Positions 18,256 through 27,718 of a DNA stretch of 64,000 nucleotides are shown piece by piece. The DNA comes from Klenkia soli. GTDB taxonomy: Bacteria > Actinomycetota > Actinomycetes > Mycobacteriales > Geodermatophilaceae. The notes under the pieces were generated by a model, which saw nothing but the letters and a program-made list of their open reading frames with translations, was not told where the DNA came from and did not search any database. The DNA is taken from NCBI RefSeq assembly GCF_900103975.1, contig NZ_FNIR01000006.1, forward strand, positions 124,001-188,000, read 5' to 3'. Made by a program: the position numbers and the translations under genes. Position 1 is the stretch's first letter. Every line of letters starts with the position of its first letter.

Positions 18256-18888
18256 GTGAGCACCCCATACCCGACCGCGCCGGTGATGCGCGGCGCCGGG
18301 AACATGATGAACCTCGGCGACTCGGTCTACGAGCGCCTCCTGCGCGAGCGGATCATCTTCCTCGGCAGCCAGGTCGACGACCAGATCGCCAACCAGCTCG
18401 CCGCCCAGATGCTGCTGCTGTCCGCCGAGGACCCCAAGCGCGACATCCACCTCTACATCAACTCGCCCGGTGGCTCGGTCACCGCGGGCATGGCCATCTA
18501 CGACACGATGCAGTTCATCGACTGCGACGTCGCCACCTACGGCATGGGTCTGGCCGCCTCGATGGGCCAGTTCCTGCTGACCGCCGGCACCGCGGGCAAG
18601 CGCTACGCCCTGCCGCACGCGCGGATCATGATGCACCAGCCGTCGGCCGGCGTCGGGGGCACCGCCTCGGACATCGCGATCCAGGCCGACCTGTTCCGCC
18701 GCACCAAGAAGGAGCTCAACGAGCTCCAGTCCCAGCACACCGGCCAGACCGTCGAGCAGATCGAGGTCGACTCCGACCGCGACCGCTGGTTCACCGCGGC
18801 CGAGGCGCTGGAGTACGGCTTCGTCGACCACGTGGTCACGAAGGCCTCCGCGACGACCGAGACCGACAACCCGGTCACCGAGAACTGA
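18256..18888 (+). CDS. clpP1: ATP-dependent Clp protease proteolytic subunit 1
   Basis: Serine protease subunit of 210 aa that forms a mixed tetradecamer with ClpP2 and is fed by ClpX or ClpC. The catalytic Ser is in GLAASMGQF and the His in [28 protein letters not shown] is the family core. I chose GTG 18256, which follows ACGGAGG by about 11 bases; ATG 18286 is an alternative giving a shorter propeptide. The frame is open further upstream but without conservation. It is followed by clpP2 after 17 bp, so the two are one operon under the ClgR-like site. Confidence 0.93.
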   Translation: MSTPYPTAPVMRGAGNMMNLGDSVYERLLRERIIFLGSQVDDQIANQLAAQMLLLSAEDPKRDIHLYINSPGGSVTAGMAIYDTMQFIDCDVATYGMGLAASMGQFLLTAGTAGKRYALPHARIMMHQPSAGVGGTASDIAIQADLFRRTKKELNELQSQHTGQTVEQIEVDSDRDRWFTAAEALEYGFVDHVVTKASATTETDNPVTEN

Positions 18889-18905
18889 CGGTCGGAGGAC
18901 CTGAC

Positions 18906-19532
18906 ATGAGCTTCCAGATGCCGCAGAGCCGGTACATCCTGCCCTCCTTCACCGAGCGCACCAGCTACGGCATGAAGGAGTCCAACCCCTACAACAAGCT
19001 CTTCGAGGAGCGCATCATCTTCCTCGGGGTGCAGGTCGACGACGCCAGCGCCAACGACGTCATGGCCCAGCTGCTGACGCTGGAGTCCACCGACCCCGAC
19101 CGCGACATCACGATGTACATCAACTCGCCCGGTGGCTCCTTCACCGCGCTGATGGCCATCTACGACACGATGATGTTCGTCCGGCCCGACATCCAGACCG
19201 TCTGCATGGGCCAGGCCGCCTCCGCGGCCGCCGTGCTGCTGGCGGCCGGGACCAAGGGCAAGCGGCTCTCGCTGCCCTACTCCCGGGTGCTCATCCACCA
19301 GCCCTCGGGCGAGGCGGGCGGCCAGGTCACCGACCTGGAGATCCACGCGAACGAGATCGAGCGCGTGCGCACGCAGATGGAGCAGATCCTGGCCCGGCAC
19401 ACCGGCCGGTCCCAGGAGCAGGTCCGCAAGGACATCGACCGCGACAAGATCCTCACGGCCCAGGAGGCCAAGGAGTACGGGATCGTCGACGAGGTCGTCC
19501 AGAGCCGGAAGCTCAACGCGCTCCTGGCCTGA
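18906..19532 (+). CDS. clpP2: ATP-dependent Clp protease proteolytic subunit 2
   Basis: Second ClpP paralogue, 208 aa, partner ring of ClpP1 in the actinobacterial heteromeric protease. The nucleophile Ser is in [14 protein letters not shown] and the His in [13 protein letters not shown]. The N-terminus carries the longer propeptide-like region ([18 protein letters not shown]). The ATG at 18906 follows CGGAGG by 8 bases. A strong terminator lies 20 bp after the stop, so clpX is a separate unit. Confidence 0.94.
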   Translation: MSFQMPQSRYILPSFTERTSYGMKESNPYNKLFEERIIFLGVQVDDASANDVMAQLLTLESTDPDRDITMYINSPGGSFTALMAIYDTMMFVRPDIQTVCMGQAASAAAVLLAAGTKGKRLSLPYSRVLIHQPSGEAGGQVTDLEIHANEIERVRTQMEQILARHTGRSQEQVRKDIDRDKILTAQEAKEYGIVDEVVQSRKLNALLA

Positions 19533-19551
19533 CCGCACGACCCCGGTCCGC

Positions 19552-19586
19552 CGGCTCCGGAGCCCCGCGGTGGGGCTCCGGAGCCG
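19552..19586 (+). terminator. intrinsic terminator after clpP2
   Basis: A perfect 15-bp stem (19552-19566 with 19572-19586) has the 5-nt loop GCGGT. No T-tract follows. Confidence 0.8.
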
Positions 19587-19825
19587 CACGGTCCTCCCCG
19601 TGCCCCGGGGTCACCCGGGGCCGGTGTGAGGCGGGGGAAGGACTCGCAGACACCCGGGTGCGTCACTGCCCGGGAACGTCGGAGAGGGCCGGTACGGTCG
19701 GCGGACGCCCGATCCCCGGTACTCACCGGCTCGTGCACGAGGCCCGCCGCCGGCGGGGTGATCAGGGGAATGATCGAGGGTCCTGCTCTTCCCAGCAGGC
19801 CCGCTGTGACACGGAGGTCAGCCAG

Positions 19826-21100
19826 GTGGCACGTATCGGTGAGAGCGGCGACCTGCTCAAGTGCTCGTTCTGCGGGAAGAGCCAGAAGCAGGTCAAGAAG
19901 CTCATCGCTGGCCCCGGGGTCTACATCTGCGACGAGTGCATCGAGCTCTGCAACGAGATCATCGAGGAGGAGCTCAGCGAGTCCTCGGACCTCAAGTTCG
20001 ACGAGCTGCCGAAGCCCAAGGAGATCCACGACTTCCTCGAGCAGTACGTGATCGGCCAGGACAAGGCCAAGCGCACGCTCGCGGTCGCCGTCTACAACCA
20101 CTACAAGCGGATCCAGGCCGGCGGTGAGCGCGGCTCCCGCGACGACGCCGTCGAGCTGGCCAAGTCCAACATCCTGCTGATGGGCCCCACCGGGTGCGGC
20201 AAGACCCACCTGGCGCAGACCCTCGCGCGCATGCTCAACGTGCCCTTCGCCATCGCCGACGCCACCGCGCTGACCGAGGCCGGCTACGTGGGCGAGGACG
20301 TCGAGAACATCCTGCTGAAGCTGATCCAGGCTGCCGACTACGACGTCAAGCGCGCCGAGACCGGCATCATCTACATCGACGAGGTCGACAAGATCGCCCG
20401 CAAGAGCGAGAACCCGTCGATCACCCGCGACGTGTCCGGCGAGGGCGTGCAGCAGGCGCTGCTGAAGATCCTCGAGGGCACCACCGCCTCGGTCCCGCCG
20501 CAGGGTGGTCGCAAGCACCCGCACCAGGAGTTCATCCAGATCGACACCACCAACGTGCTGTTCATCGTGGGCGGTGCGTTCGCCGGTCTCGAGGAGGTCA
20601 TCGAGGCCCGTACCGGGAAGCAGGGCATGGGCTTCGGCGCGGCCGTGCGCGGCAAGGCCGAGATCGAGCAGGCCAACGCCATCGCGCAGGTGCTGCCCGA
20701 GGACCTGCTGAAGTTCGGCATGATCCCCGAGTTCATCGGGCGGTTGCCGGTCATCACCACGGTGCAGAAGCTCGACCGCACGGCGCTGATCAACATCCTC
20801 ACCGAGCCCAAGAACGCCCTGGTGCGCCAGTACCGCCGGCTGTTCGAGCTCGACGGGGTGGAGCTGGAGTTCACCGACGACGCCCTCGAGGCCATCGCCG
20901 ACCAGGCGCTGCTGCGCGGCACCGGTGCCCGTGGCCTGCGCGCGATCCTCGAGGAGGTGCTGCAGTCGGTCATGTACGACATCCCGAGCCGGGAGGACGT
21001 CGCGACCGTCGTCATCACCGGCGAGGTCGTGCTCGAGCACGTCGCCCCGACCATCGTGCCCCGCAAGCCCTCCCGCGAGCGCCGCGAGAAGTCGGCCTAG
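19826..21100 (+). CDS. clpX: ClpX, ATPase subunit of the Clp protease
   Basis: AAA+ unfoldase of 424 aa that selects substrates and threads them into ClpP1P2. The N-terminal zinc finger has Cys13, Cys16, Cys35 and Cys38. The Walker A motif is GPTGCGKT, the pore loop GYVG, Walker [10 protein letters not shown], and sensor 2 GARGLR. The start GTG 19826 ([17 protein letters not shown]) follows ACGGAGG by 8 bases. The gene ends in TAG, one of the few here that do. The 293 bp between clpP2 and clpX holds the clpP2 terminator and no gene I can support. Confidence 0.96.
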   Translation: MARIGESGDLLKCSFCGKSQKQVKKLIAGPGVYICDECIELCNEIIEEELSESSDLKFDELPKPKEIHDFLEQYVIGQDKAKRTLAVAVYNHYKRIQAGGERGSRDDAVELAKSNILLMGPTGCGKTHLAQTLARMLNVPFAIADATALTEAGYVGEDVENILLKLIQAADYDVKRAETGIIYIDEVDKIARKSENPSITRDVSGEGVQQALLKILEGTTASVPPQGGRKHPHQEFIQIDTTNVLFIVGGAFAGLEEVIEARTGKQGMGFGAAVRGKAEIEQANAIAQVLPEDLLKFGMIPEFIGRLPVITTVQKLDRTALINILTEPKNALVRQYRRLFELDGVELEFTDDALEAIADQALLRGTGARGLRAILEEVLQSVMYDIPSREDVATVVITGEVVLEHVAPTIVPRKPSRERREKSA

Positions 21101-21120
21101 CCAGCACCGCGCTCGTACCC

Positions 21121-21155
21121 GAGAGGCCCAGAACCTCACCGGTTCTGGGCCTCTC
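21121..21155 (+). terminator. intrinsic terminator after clpX
   Basis: A perfect 15-bp stem (21121-21135 with 21141-21155) with loop TCACC begins 20 bp after the clpX stop. Confidence 0.85.
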
Positions 21156-21174
21156 GCGTTCATCGGTCCGGGTG

Positions 21175-21590
21175 TCAGGCCGCGAGGGCGGTGTCGCGGC
21201 GCATGTCCCGCTCCCGGTCGACGCGGCTGCTGTGGAAACGATGGCCGTCGAGCTCCACGGCCACGCGCAGGTCGGGCCAGGCAGCGTCCAGGCGCACCCT
21301 GCGGCCGGACAGCCCCACCTCGTCCTGCTGGGTGCACGCGGGGATGCCCGAGGTGCACCAGGGCCGACGCATGGCTGAGCGGACCGCGGGTCCACAGCGT
21401 CGCAGCCAGCGCTCGGACGTCCCACTCGCGCACCCGGTCCGGCAACGCGAGGACGCCGGGGTGGAGGAGGACGACGTCGCCGTCGGTCAGCCAGCGGGTG
21501 ACGCTGCTGGAGCTGGGGCTCCGTGCGCGGAGTCCCCTGTGGGCGACCACAGCTGCGAACCCCGGCGGCCCGAGGCCCCTGTGGACAGCC
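21175..21590 (-). pseudogene. decayed DUF559-type protein, frameshifted and internally deleted
   Basis: Two pieces of one protein family are seen in different minus-strand frames. From about 21560 to 21380 the frame reads RWLTDGDVVLLHPGVLALP and ALAATLWTRGPLSHASAL, the N-terminal antitoxin-like part common in actinobacterial DUF559 proteins. From 21372 the other frame reads RRVRLDAAWPDLRVAVELDG, followed by HRFHSSRVDRERD, the start of the endonuclease-like DUF559 part, then a stop at 21175-21177. The intact proteins are about 290 aa, so most of the middle and the end are missing. I see no intact start. It lies between the clpX and valS terminators. Confidence 0.6.
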
Positions 21591-21622
21591 TCGCCGCACC
21601 GCCCAACCCGCCGTGCGAAGCC

Positions 21623-21676
21623 CTCTGCACCTCGGTGGCCCGGACGTGGGCAGTTCCGGGCCACCGGCGTGCAGAG
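21623..21676 (-). terminator. hairpin terminator after valS
   Basis: Arms 21623-21643 and 21656-21676 match at 19 of 21 positions and enclose a 12-nt loop. It lies 10 bp beyond the valS stop and would also serve as a border to the decayed DUF559 gene. Confidence 0.7.
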
Positions 21677-21686
21677 GTCGGCCGGC

Positions 21687-24257
21687 CTACTCGGTCGGGG
21701 CCAGGACGACGTCCACCGACAGCGGGCCCTGGGTGGGCTCGACGGTGAGCGTGGTGATGATGCCGGCGGCGACCAGGTCGCGGCGCACGGCCTCGACCAG
21801 GGCCACCTCGGTCTGCGGCGCGTGCACCACCGCGGACTCCACCGGCGCCCGCATCGACACCTTGGCCTCGCTCTTGGCCTTGCGGATCGCCGCCAGCGCC
21901 TCGGCGGCGACGCCGACCAGTGCCGGGTCACCGCCGGTGGGCAGCTCGGCGGCGGTCGGCCAGGCGGCGCGGTGCACCGAGCCGGTCTGCCACCAGGACC
22001 AGACCTCCTCGGCGGCGAAGGGCAGCACCGGCGCCAGCAGGCGGGTGAGCACCGACAGCGTGGTCGCGAGCCCCGCCTTGGCGGAGGTGGCGCCCTCGGC
22101 GGGGCCGCCGTCCTCGCCGTAGGCGCGGGTCTTGACCAGCTCGACGTGGTCGTCGCAGAACTGCCAGAAGAAGGTCTCGGTGACCTCCAGCGCCCGGGTG
22201 TAGTTGTAGGCCTCCATCGCGGTGGTGGCCTCGTCGACCACCGTGCGCAGCCGGGCCAGCAGGGCGGCGTCCACCGGCTCGGTGACCGGCGCGCCCACCA
22301 GCTCGGCGGTGGCGCCCAGGCTGCCGAGCACGAACTTGCCGACGTTGAGCAGCTTGATGGCCAGCCGGCGGCCGACCTTCATCTGCACCTCGTCGAAGGG
22401 GGAGTCGGCACCCGGCCGGGCGCCGGCGGCGCGCCAGCGGACGGCGTCGGTGCCGTACTTCTCCAGCACGTCGATCGGCGTGGTGGCGTTGCCCTTGGAC
22501 TTGCTCATCTTCTTGCGGTCGGGGTCGACGACGAAGCCGGAGATCGCCGCGTGCGTCCACGGCACCTGGCCCTGCTCGTAGTGCGCGCGCACGACGGTGG
22601 AGAACAGCCAGGTGCGGATGATGTCGTGCGCCTGGGGCCGCAGGTCCATCGGGAACACGTGGGCGAACAGCTCGGGGTCGGTGTCCCAGCCCGAGGCCAC
22701 CTGCGGCGACAGCGAGGACGTCGCCCAGGTGTCCATGACGTCGGGATCGGCCATGAACCCGCCGGGCACGCCGCGCTGGTCCTCGGTCCAGCCCGCCGGC
22801 ACGTCGGAGGACGGGTCGACCGGCAGCGACTCCTCGGGGGCGGTGATGGGCTCGTCGAGCACCGGCTCGCCGGCCTCGTCGAGGCGGTACCAGACCGGGA
22901 ACGGGACACCGAAGAAGCGCTGCCGGCTGATCAGCCAGTCACCGTTCAGGCCCTCGACCCAGTTCTCGTAGCGGTGCCGCATGTGCTCGGGGACCCATCG
23001 GATCTCCTTGCCGCGGGCCACCAGCGCGGTGCGCAGGTCGGCGTCGCGGCCGCCGTTGCGGATGTACCACTGGCGGGTGGTGACGATCTCGAGGGGCCGC
23101 TCGCCCTTCTCGAAGAACTTCACCGGGTGGTTGATCGGCCGCGGGTCGCCCTCGAGGTCGCCGGACTCGCGCAGCAGCTCCACGACCCGTTGCTGGGCGC
23201 TGAAGACCGTCTTGCCGGCCAGCTCGGCGTAGACCTCGGCCGGCACGCCGTCGGGGGCGTCGGGCAGCAGCCGGCCGTCCCAGCCGATGATCGCCCGGGT
23301 GGGCAGCTGCAGCTCGCGCCACCAGATCACGTCGGTGAGGTCGCCGAACGTGCAGATCATCGCGATGCCCGAGCCCTTGTCCTTCTCGGCCAGGCGGTGC
23401 GCCACCACGGGGACCTCGACGCCGAACAGCGGGGTGCGCACCGTCTGCCCGAACAGCGGCTGGTAGCGCTCGTCGTCGGGATGGGCGACCAGGGCCACGC
23501 AGGCCGGCAGCAGCTCGGGGCGGGTGGTCTCGATGTGCACCGGGCCGTCGGGGCCGGCGAAGGCGACCCGGTGGTAGGCGCCGGGGCGCTCGCGGTCCTC
23601 GAGCTCGGCCTGGGCCACGGCGGTGCGGAAGGTGACGTCCCAGAGGGTGGGTGCCTCCTGGGCGTAGGCCTCGCCGCGGGCCAGGTTGTGCAGGAACGCC
23701 CGCTGCGCGGTGGCCCGGGAGGACTCGGAGATCGTGCGGTAGACGTTGCCCCAGTCGACCGACAGCCCGACCTGGCGCCACAGCTTCTCGAACTCGGCCT
23801 CGTCGACGGCGGTGAGCTGCTCGCACAGCTCGACGAAGTTGCGGCGGCTGATCGGCAGCTGGTCCTTGCCCGGCTTCTCGGGCGGGGTGAACGACTCGTC
23901 GTAGGGGAGCGAGGGGTCGCAGCGCACGCCGTAGTAGTTCTGCACCCGGCGCTCGGTGGGCAGGCCGTTGTCGTCCCAGCCCATCGGGTAGAACACGTGC
24001 TTGCCGGTCATGCGGTGGTAGCGGGCCACGATGTCGGTGTGGGTGTAGCTGAACACGTGGCCGACGTGCAGCGAGCCGCTCGCGGTCGGCGGCGGGGTGT
24101 CGATGGCGAAGGTCTGCGAGCGCGGTGCGGCCAGCGCGGCGGCCCGGTCGAAGCCGTAGACGTCGTCCCGCGCCCACGCGGCTACCCACTTGGCCTCGAG
24201 GCCGTCGAGGGTGGGCTTGTCGGGCACGGTGCCCGGGGCGGTGACGTCTGTGGACAT
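21687..24257 (-). CDS. valS: valyl-tRNA synthetase
   Basis: Class I aminoacyl-tRNA synthetase of 856 aa that charges tRNA-Val and edits mischarged Thr. The HIGH-type motif is HVGH in GSLHVGHVFSYTHTD, the editing domain follows at about residues 200-370, and the KMSKS motif is KKMSKSKGN. WDDNGLPTERRVQNYYGVRCDP is typical of the shorter actinobacterial enzyme. The ATG at 24257 is 6 bases after TAGGAT (minus strand). It diverges from folC with a 42 bp gap and ends in TAG. It corresponds to Rv2448c. Confidence 0.95.
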   Translation of the reverse strand: MSTDVTAPGTVPDKPTLDGLEAKWVAAWARDDVYGFDRAAALAAPRSQTFAIDTPPPTASGSLHVGHVFSYTHTDIVARYHRMTGKHVFYPMGWDDNGLPTERRVQNYYGVRCDPSLPYDESFTPPEKPGKDQLPISRRNFVELCEQLTAVDEAEFEKLWRQVGLSVDWGNVYRTISESSRATAQRAFLHNLARGEAYAQEAPTLWDVTFRTAVAQAELEDRERPGAYHRVAFAGPDGPVHIETTRPELLPACVALVAHPDDERYQPLFGQTVRTPLFGVEVPVVAHRLAEKDKGSGIAMICTFGDLTDVIWWRELQLPTRAIIGWDGRLLPDAPDGVPAEVYAELAGKTVFSAQQRVVELLRESGDLEGDPRPINHPVKFFEKGERPLEIVTTRQWYIRNGGRDADLRTALVARGKEIRWVPEHMRHRYENWVEGLNGDWLISRQRFFGVPFPVWYRLDEAGEPVLDEPITAPEESLPVDPSSDVPAGWTEDQRGVPGGFMADPDVMDTWATSSLSPQVASGWDTDPELFAHVFPMDLRPQAHDIIRTWLFSTVVRAHYEQGQVPWTHAAISGFVVDPDRKKMSKSKGNATTPIDVLEKYGTDAVRWRAAGARPGADSPFDEVQMKVGRRLAIKLLNVGKFVLGSLGATAELVGAPVTEPVDAALLARLRTVVDEATTAMEAYNYTRALEVTETFFWQFCDDHVELVKTRAYGEDGGPAEGATSAKAGLATTLSVLTRLLAPVLPFAAEEVWSWWQTGSVHRAAWPTAAELPTGGDPALVGVAAEALAAIRKAKSEAKVSMRAPVESAVVHAPQTEVALVEAVRRDLVAAGIITTLTVEPTQGPLSVDVVLAPTE

Positions 24258-24299
24258 GCGCTCATCCTAGGAAGGCCCGCGACTGGCATCCTGGGCGGA
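24258..24299. promoter_or_regulatory. divergent promoter region of valS and folC
   Basis: In 42 bp, TAGGAT on the minus strand (24264-24269) lies 6 bases before the valS ATG and CATCCT on the plus strand (24287-24292) lies 7 bases before the folC GTG. Both fit leaderless starts. Confidence 0.45.
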
Positions 24300-25682
24300 G
24301 TGACCACCTCCCGTGACGAGGCCCGGGTCGAGGCCGAGCTGCTCGCCCGCTGGCCCGAGAGCCGGCTCGAGCCCAGCCTCACCCGCATCTCGGCCGTGCT
24401 CGACCTCCTCGGCTCCCCGCAGAAGGCCTTCCCGGTCATCCAGGTCACCGGCACCAACGGCAAGACCTCGACCGCGCGGATGGTCGACGAGCTGCTGCGC
24501 GGCTTCGGGCTGCGCGTGGGCCGGTTCACCAGCCCGCACCTGGAGTCCATCCGCGAGCGCATCGTCGTCGACGGGCGACCGATCCACGCCGACCGGTTCG
24601 TCGAGGTCCACGACGACATCGCGCCCTACGTGCAGATGGTTGACGGGTCCTCCGACGTCCCGATGTCCTTCTTCGAGGTCATGGTGGCGATGGCCTACGC
24701 GGCGTTCGCCGAGACCCCGGTCGACGTCGCCGTCGTCGAGGTCGGCATGGGCGGCACCTGGGACGCCACGAACGTCGCCGACGCCCGGATCGCCGTCGTC
24801 ACCCCCGTGTCGATGGACCACGCCGAGTACCTCGGGCCCGACGTCGCGACGATCGCGACCGAGAAGGCCGGGATCATCAAGCCTGCGCCGCCCACCGAGG
24901 ACGGCGTCCCGGGGCCCGACGTCGTCGCCGTGCTGGCCCACCAGCCGGCGGGTGCGCTGGAGGCCCTGGTCCGGCGGGCCGTCGAGGTCGACGCCACCGT
25001 CGCCCGCGAGGGCACCGAGTTCGGCCTGCTCGAGCGCACCGTCGCCGTCGGCGGCCAGCAAGTCCGCATCCAGGGCCTCGGCGGTGAGTACCCCGAGGTC
25101 TACCTGCCGCTGTTCGGCGCCCACCAGGCGCAGAACGCCGCCGTCGCGCTCGCGGCCGTCGAGGCGTTCCTGGGCGCGGGCTCGGCCAGCGGGCCGGTCG
25201 ACCCCGAGGTCGTGCGCGCGGCGTTCGCCGCCGTCCGCTCGCCGGGGCGGCTGGAGCGGGTGCGCAGCTCGCCGTCCGTGCTGGTCGACGCCGCGCACAA
25301 CCCGGCCGGCATGGCCGCCACCGTCGCCGCGGTCCGGGAGTCCTTCGACTTCACCCGGCTGGTCGGGGTCGTGGGCTGCGTCGCCGGCAAGGACGTCGCC
25401 GGGATGCTCGCCGAGCTCGAGCCGCTGTGCGCCGAGCTGGTGGTCACCCAGAACAGCTCCCCGCGGGCGATGCCGGCCGACGAGCTCGGTGCCCTGGCCG
25501 TCGACGTGTTCGGCGCCGACCGGGTCAGCGTGCACCCGCGGCTCCTCGACGCCCTCGAGTCGGCCATCGAGCTGGCCGAGGCCGGCACCGACCACGCCCT
25601 GGGCGGCTCGGGTGTGCTGGTGACCGGCAGCGTGATCACCGCGGGGGAGGCCCGCACGCTGATGGGCGGGAAGAGGAAGTGA
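24300..25682 (+). CDS. folC: folylpolyglutamate synthase / dihydrofolate synthase
   Basis: Mur-ligase-type enzyme of 460 aa that adds glutamate to dihydropteroate and to folates. The P-loop is GTNGKTST, the Mur-type motif is VEVGMGGTWDATN (residues around 145), and VDAAHNPAGM marks the C-terminal domain. The GTG at 24300 gives VTTSRDEARVEAEL. The gene overlaps the DUF4233 gene by 4 bp (GTGA), so they are translationally coupled, as in Rv2447c-Rv2446c. Confidence 0.94.
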   Translation: MTTSRDEARVEAELLARWPESRLEPSLTRISAVLDLLGSPQKAFPVIQVTGTNGKTSTARMVDELLRGFGLRVGRFTSPHLESIRERIVVDGRPIHADRFVEVHDDIAPYVQMVDGSSDVPMSFFEVMVAMAYAAFAETPVDVAVVEVGMGGTWDATNVADARIAVVTPVSMDHAEYLGPDVATIATEKAGIIKPAPPTEDGVPGPDVVAVLAHQPAGALEALVRRAVEVDATVAREGTEFGLLERTVAVGGQQVRIQGLGGEYPEVYLPLFGAHQAQNAAVALAAVEAFLGAGSASGPVDPEVVRAAFAAVRSPGRLERVRSSPSVLVDAAHNPAGMAATVAAVRESFDFTRLVGVVGCVAGKDVAGMLAELEPLCAELVVTQNSSPRAMPADELGALAVDVFGADRVSVHPRLLDALESAIELAEAGTDHALGGSGVLVTGSVITAGEARTLMGGKRK

Positions 25683-26065
25683 CCGCACCGCGGGCGGCCG
25701 ACCCGGCCCGCGCGGCCAAGGCGCTCTCGGGTGCGGCCGCGGCCGTGCTGCTGCTCGAGGGCATCGCGGTGCTGTTCGTCCCGCGGGGGATCGTGCAGTC
25801 CGACGGGCTCGGGTGGGTGCGGCTCACCGTGCTGCTGGTGCTCGCGGTCGTCCTGATCCTGTCCAGCGGCATCCAGCGTCGTCCTCGTGGCCTGCTGATC
25901 GGCACCGTGCTGCAGGTCCCGCTGCTGCTCACCGGGCTGTACTCCAACGCCATGTGGTTCGTCGGCGGGGTCTTCCTGCTGGTCTGGCTGTACCTGCTGC
26001 AGATCCGCAAGGACCTCGTGGGGTCGCCGTTCGGCCCGGTGCCCGACCCGCCGGCCCAGCCCTGA
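25679..26065 (+). CDS. DUF4233 family membrane protein
   Basis: Small integral membrane protein of 128 aa from GTG 25679, which overlaps the folC stop by 4 bp. Four hydrophobic segments are visible: AAAAVLLLEGIAVLFVP, LTVLLVLAVVLILSS, GLLIGTVLQVPLLL and WFVGGVFLLVWLYLLQ. Actinobacterial DUF4233 proteins sit between folC and ndk, as here (Rv2446c). The longer open frame that starts inside folC is not used. The function is unknown. Confidence 0.85.
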   Translation: MTAPRAADPARAAKALSGAAAAVLLLEGIAVLFVPRGIVQSDGLGWVRLTVLLVLAVVLILSSGIQRRPRGLLIGTVLQVPLLLTGLYSNAMWFVGGVFLLVWLYLLQIRKDLVGSPFGPVPDPPAQP

Positions 26066-26164
26066 GCCGAGGCGGCACGGCGTCCGGTCGGCCGGGCCCG
26101 GACCACGGCCGGGTCGGACTGCCGATGGAGTGGGGGGACGTCCTGTCCCGGAGGAGCGTGCGGG

Positions 26165-27238
26165 ATGCGGGGAGCTGTGCGAGGACGTCGACGGGGTGCC
26201 GTGCTGGTGCTGGCGGCGGTGGTGCTGGCCGGGTGCGGTGGTGAGGCCCCCGTGCCGGTGGCGGCCCCGACCGGGACCACCACCGCCGCGCCGACGACGG
26301 CCGCCCCGGTGACCACCGCGGCGCCCCAGCCGGTGGCGCCGCTCACCGGGCTGCCGGTCTCGGCGGTCGAGGCCCGCGCGGCGCTGGCGGTGAAGATCGA
26401 GAACCCGGCGGTGGCCCGCCCCCAGGCCGGGCTGACCGAGGCCGACGTCGTGTGGGAGCAGGTCGTCGAGGGCGGCATCAGCCGGTTCGTGGCCGTCTAC
26501 CAGTCGCGGCTGCCGGCCTCGATCGGGCCCGTGCGCTCCACCCGCCCGATGGACCCGGCGATCGCCGCCCCGCTGCACGGGCTGTTCGCCACCTCCGGCG
26601 GGCAGGGGCAGTACCTGTCGGCCGTGTCGGCCTCGGGTCTGCAGCTGTTCAGCTTCGACGCCGGGGACGACGGCTTCGCCCGCCAGGGCCCCCGACCGGC
26701 CCCGCACAACGTCTACCTGGACCCCGCCGCGCTCTACGCCGCTGCCGACGCGGACCACCGGACGCCGCCGGCCCCCCAGTTCGGCTACGCCCCGACCGCG
26801 GGTACCCAGACCACCGTGGCGCAGGGGACCGCCGCGAGCGGGGTGGACCTGCAGCTCTCACCCGTCGCCGCGCCGTCCTGGCGGTGGGACCCGGTGGCCC
26901 GCACCTGGGCGCGGTCCGAGGCCGGCACCCCGGCCACCGCCGCGGACGGTGTGCCGGTGACGGCGACCGACGTCGTCGTCCTCCGGGTCGAGGTGGTGGC
27001 CACCGACGCCGTGGACCCGGCCGGCAACCCGGTGCCCGAGACGTTGCTGGCCGGACGCTCCGGCGAGGGCCTCGTGGCCACCGCCGGCCGGACCGTGCCG
27101 ATCACCTGGACGAAGGGCGCCGAGGGCGACCCGATCGCCCTGGTCGCACCGGACGGCAGCCCGGTGCTGCTCGCGCCGGGCACCACCTGGGTGGAGCTGG
27201 TGCCCACCGGCAGCGGATCGGTCACCGTCGTTCCGTAG
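26165..27238 (+). CDS. DUF3048 (YerB-like) lipoprotein
   Basis: Exported lipoprotein of 357 aa. The signal peptide ends at the lipobox VLAGC (Cys about residue 23), then a Thr/Pro/Ala linker. The DUF3048 domain is recognised by [47 protein letters not shown] and the C-terminal [11 protein letters not shown] and [12 protein letters not shown]. The exact role is unknown; it acts outside the membrane. It lies between the DUF4233 gene and ndk and ends in TAG, 11 bp before the ndk start, so the two are probably co-transcribed. Confidence 0.85.
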   Translation: MRGAVRGRRRGAVLVLAAVVLAGCGGEAPVPVAAPTGTTTAAPTTAAPVTTAAPQPVAPLTGLPVSAVEARAALAVKIENPAVARPQAGLTEADVVWEQVVEGGISRFVAVYQSRLPASIGPVRSTRPMDPAIAAPLHGLFATSGGQGQYLSAVSASGLQLFSFDAGDDGFARQGPRPAPHNVYLDPAALYAAADADHRTPPAPQFGYAPTAGTQTTVAQGTAASGVDLQLSPVAAPSWRWDPVARTWARSEAGTPATAADGVPVTATDVVVLRVEVVATDAVDPAGNPVPETLLAGRSGEGLVATAGRTVPITWTKGAEGDPIALVAPDGSPVLLAPGTTWVELVPTGSGSVTVVP

Positions 27239-27249
27239 GCTGCGGCCTC

Positions 27250-27657
27250 GTGACTGAGCGCACCCTGATCCTGGTCAAGCCCGACGGCGTCGCCCGCGGC
27301 CTCGTCGGCGAGGTCGTCGGCCGGCTGGAGGCCAAGGGCCTGCGGCTGGTGGCCGCCGAGCTGCGCACCCTGCCGCGGGAGACCGCCGAGCAGCACTACG
27401 CCGAGCACAGCGAGAAGCCGTTCTTCGGCTCGCTGGTCGACTTCATCACCGGCGGCCCGCTGCTGGCCCTGGTCGCCGAGGGCCCGCGGGCCATCGAGGC
27501 CTTCCGCGCGCTGGCCGGCGCCACCGACCCGGTGAAGGCGGCGCCGGGCACCATCCGCGGCGACTTCGCCCTCGAGGTGCAGAACAACATCGTGCACGGC
27601 TCGGACTCTCCCGAGTCCGCCACCCGCGAGATCGGCCTGTTCTTCCCCGCTCTGTGA
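27250..27657 (+). CDS. ndk: nucleoside diphosphate kinase
   Basis: Enzyme of 135 aa that balances NTP pools by a phospho-histidine ping-pong. The active-site His is in NIVHGSDS, with [14 protein letters not shown] at the N-terminus and GTIRGDFA before the His. The start GTG 27250 is 11 bp after the lipoprotein stop. It corresponds to Rv2445c. Confidence 0.96.
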   Translation: MTERTLILVKPDGVARGLVGEVVGRLEAKGLRLVAAELRTLPRETAEQHYAEHSEKPFFGSLVDFITGGPLLALVAEGPRAIEAFRALAGATDPVKAAPGTIRGDFALEVQNNIVHGSDSPESATREIGLFFPAL

Positions 27658-27660
27658 CCC

Positions 27661-27693
27661 GACGGGGTCCCGGGGACACCCTGGGGCCCCGTC
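27661..27693 (+). terminator. intrinsic terminator after ndk
   Basis: An 11-bp stem (27661-27671 with 27683-27693, one T-G pair) encloses an 11-nt loop, 3 bp after the ndk stop. Confidence 0.7.
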
Positions 27694-27718
27694 GCGGGCG
27701 ACTACCCTCGGGCGCGCT

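Noticed and set aside
19533-19825. Small gene or ncRNA between clpP2 and clpX
   Set aside because: Apart from the terminator at 19552-19586 I found no start with a ribosome-binding site, no tRNA-like fold and no conserved motif.
20925-24313. Plus-strand frame continuous from clpX into folC (1585 codons)
   Set aside because: The section opposite valS is a shadow; only the folC part from 24300 is real.
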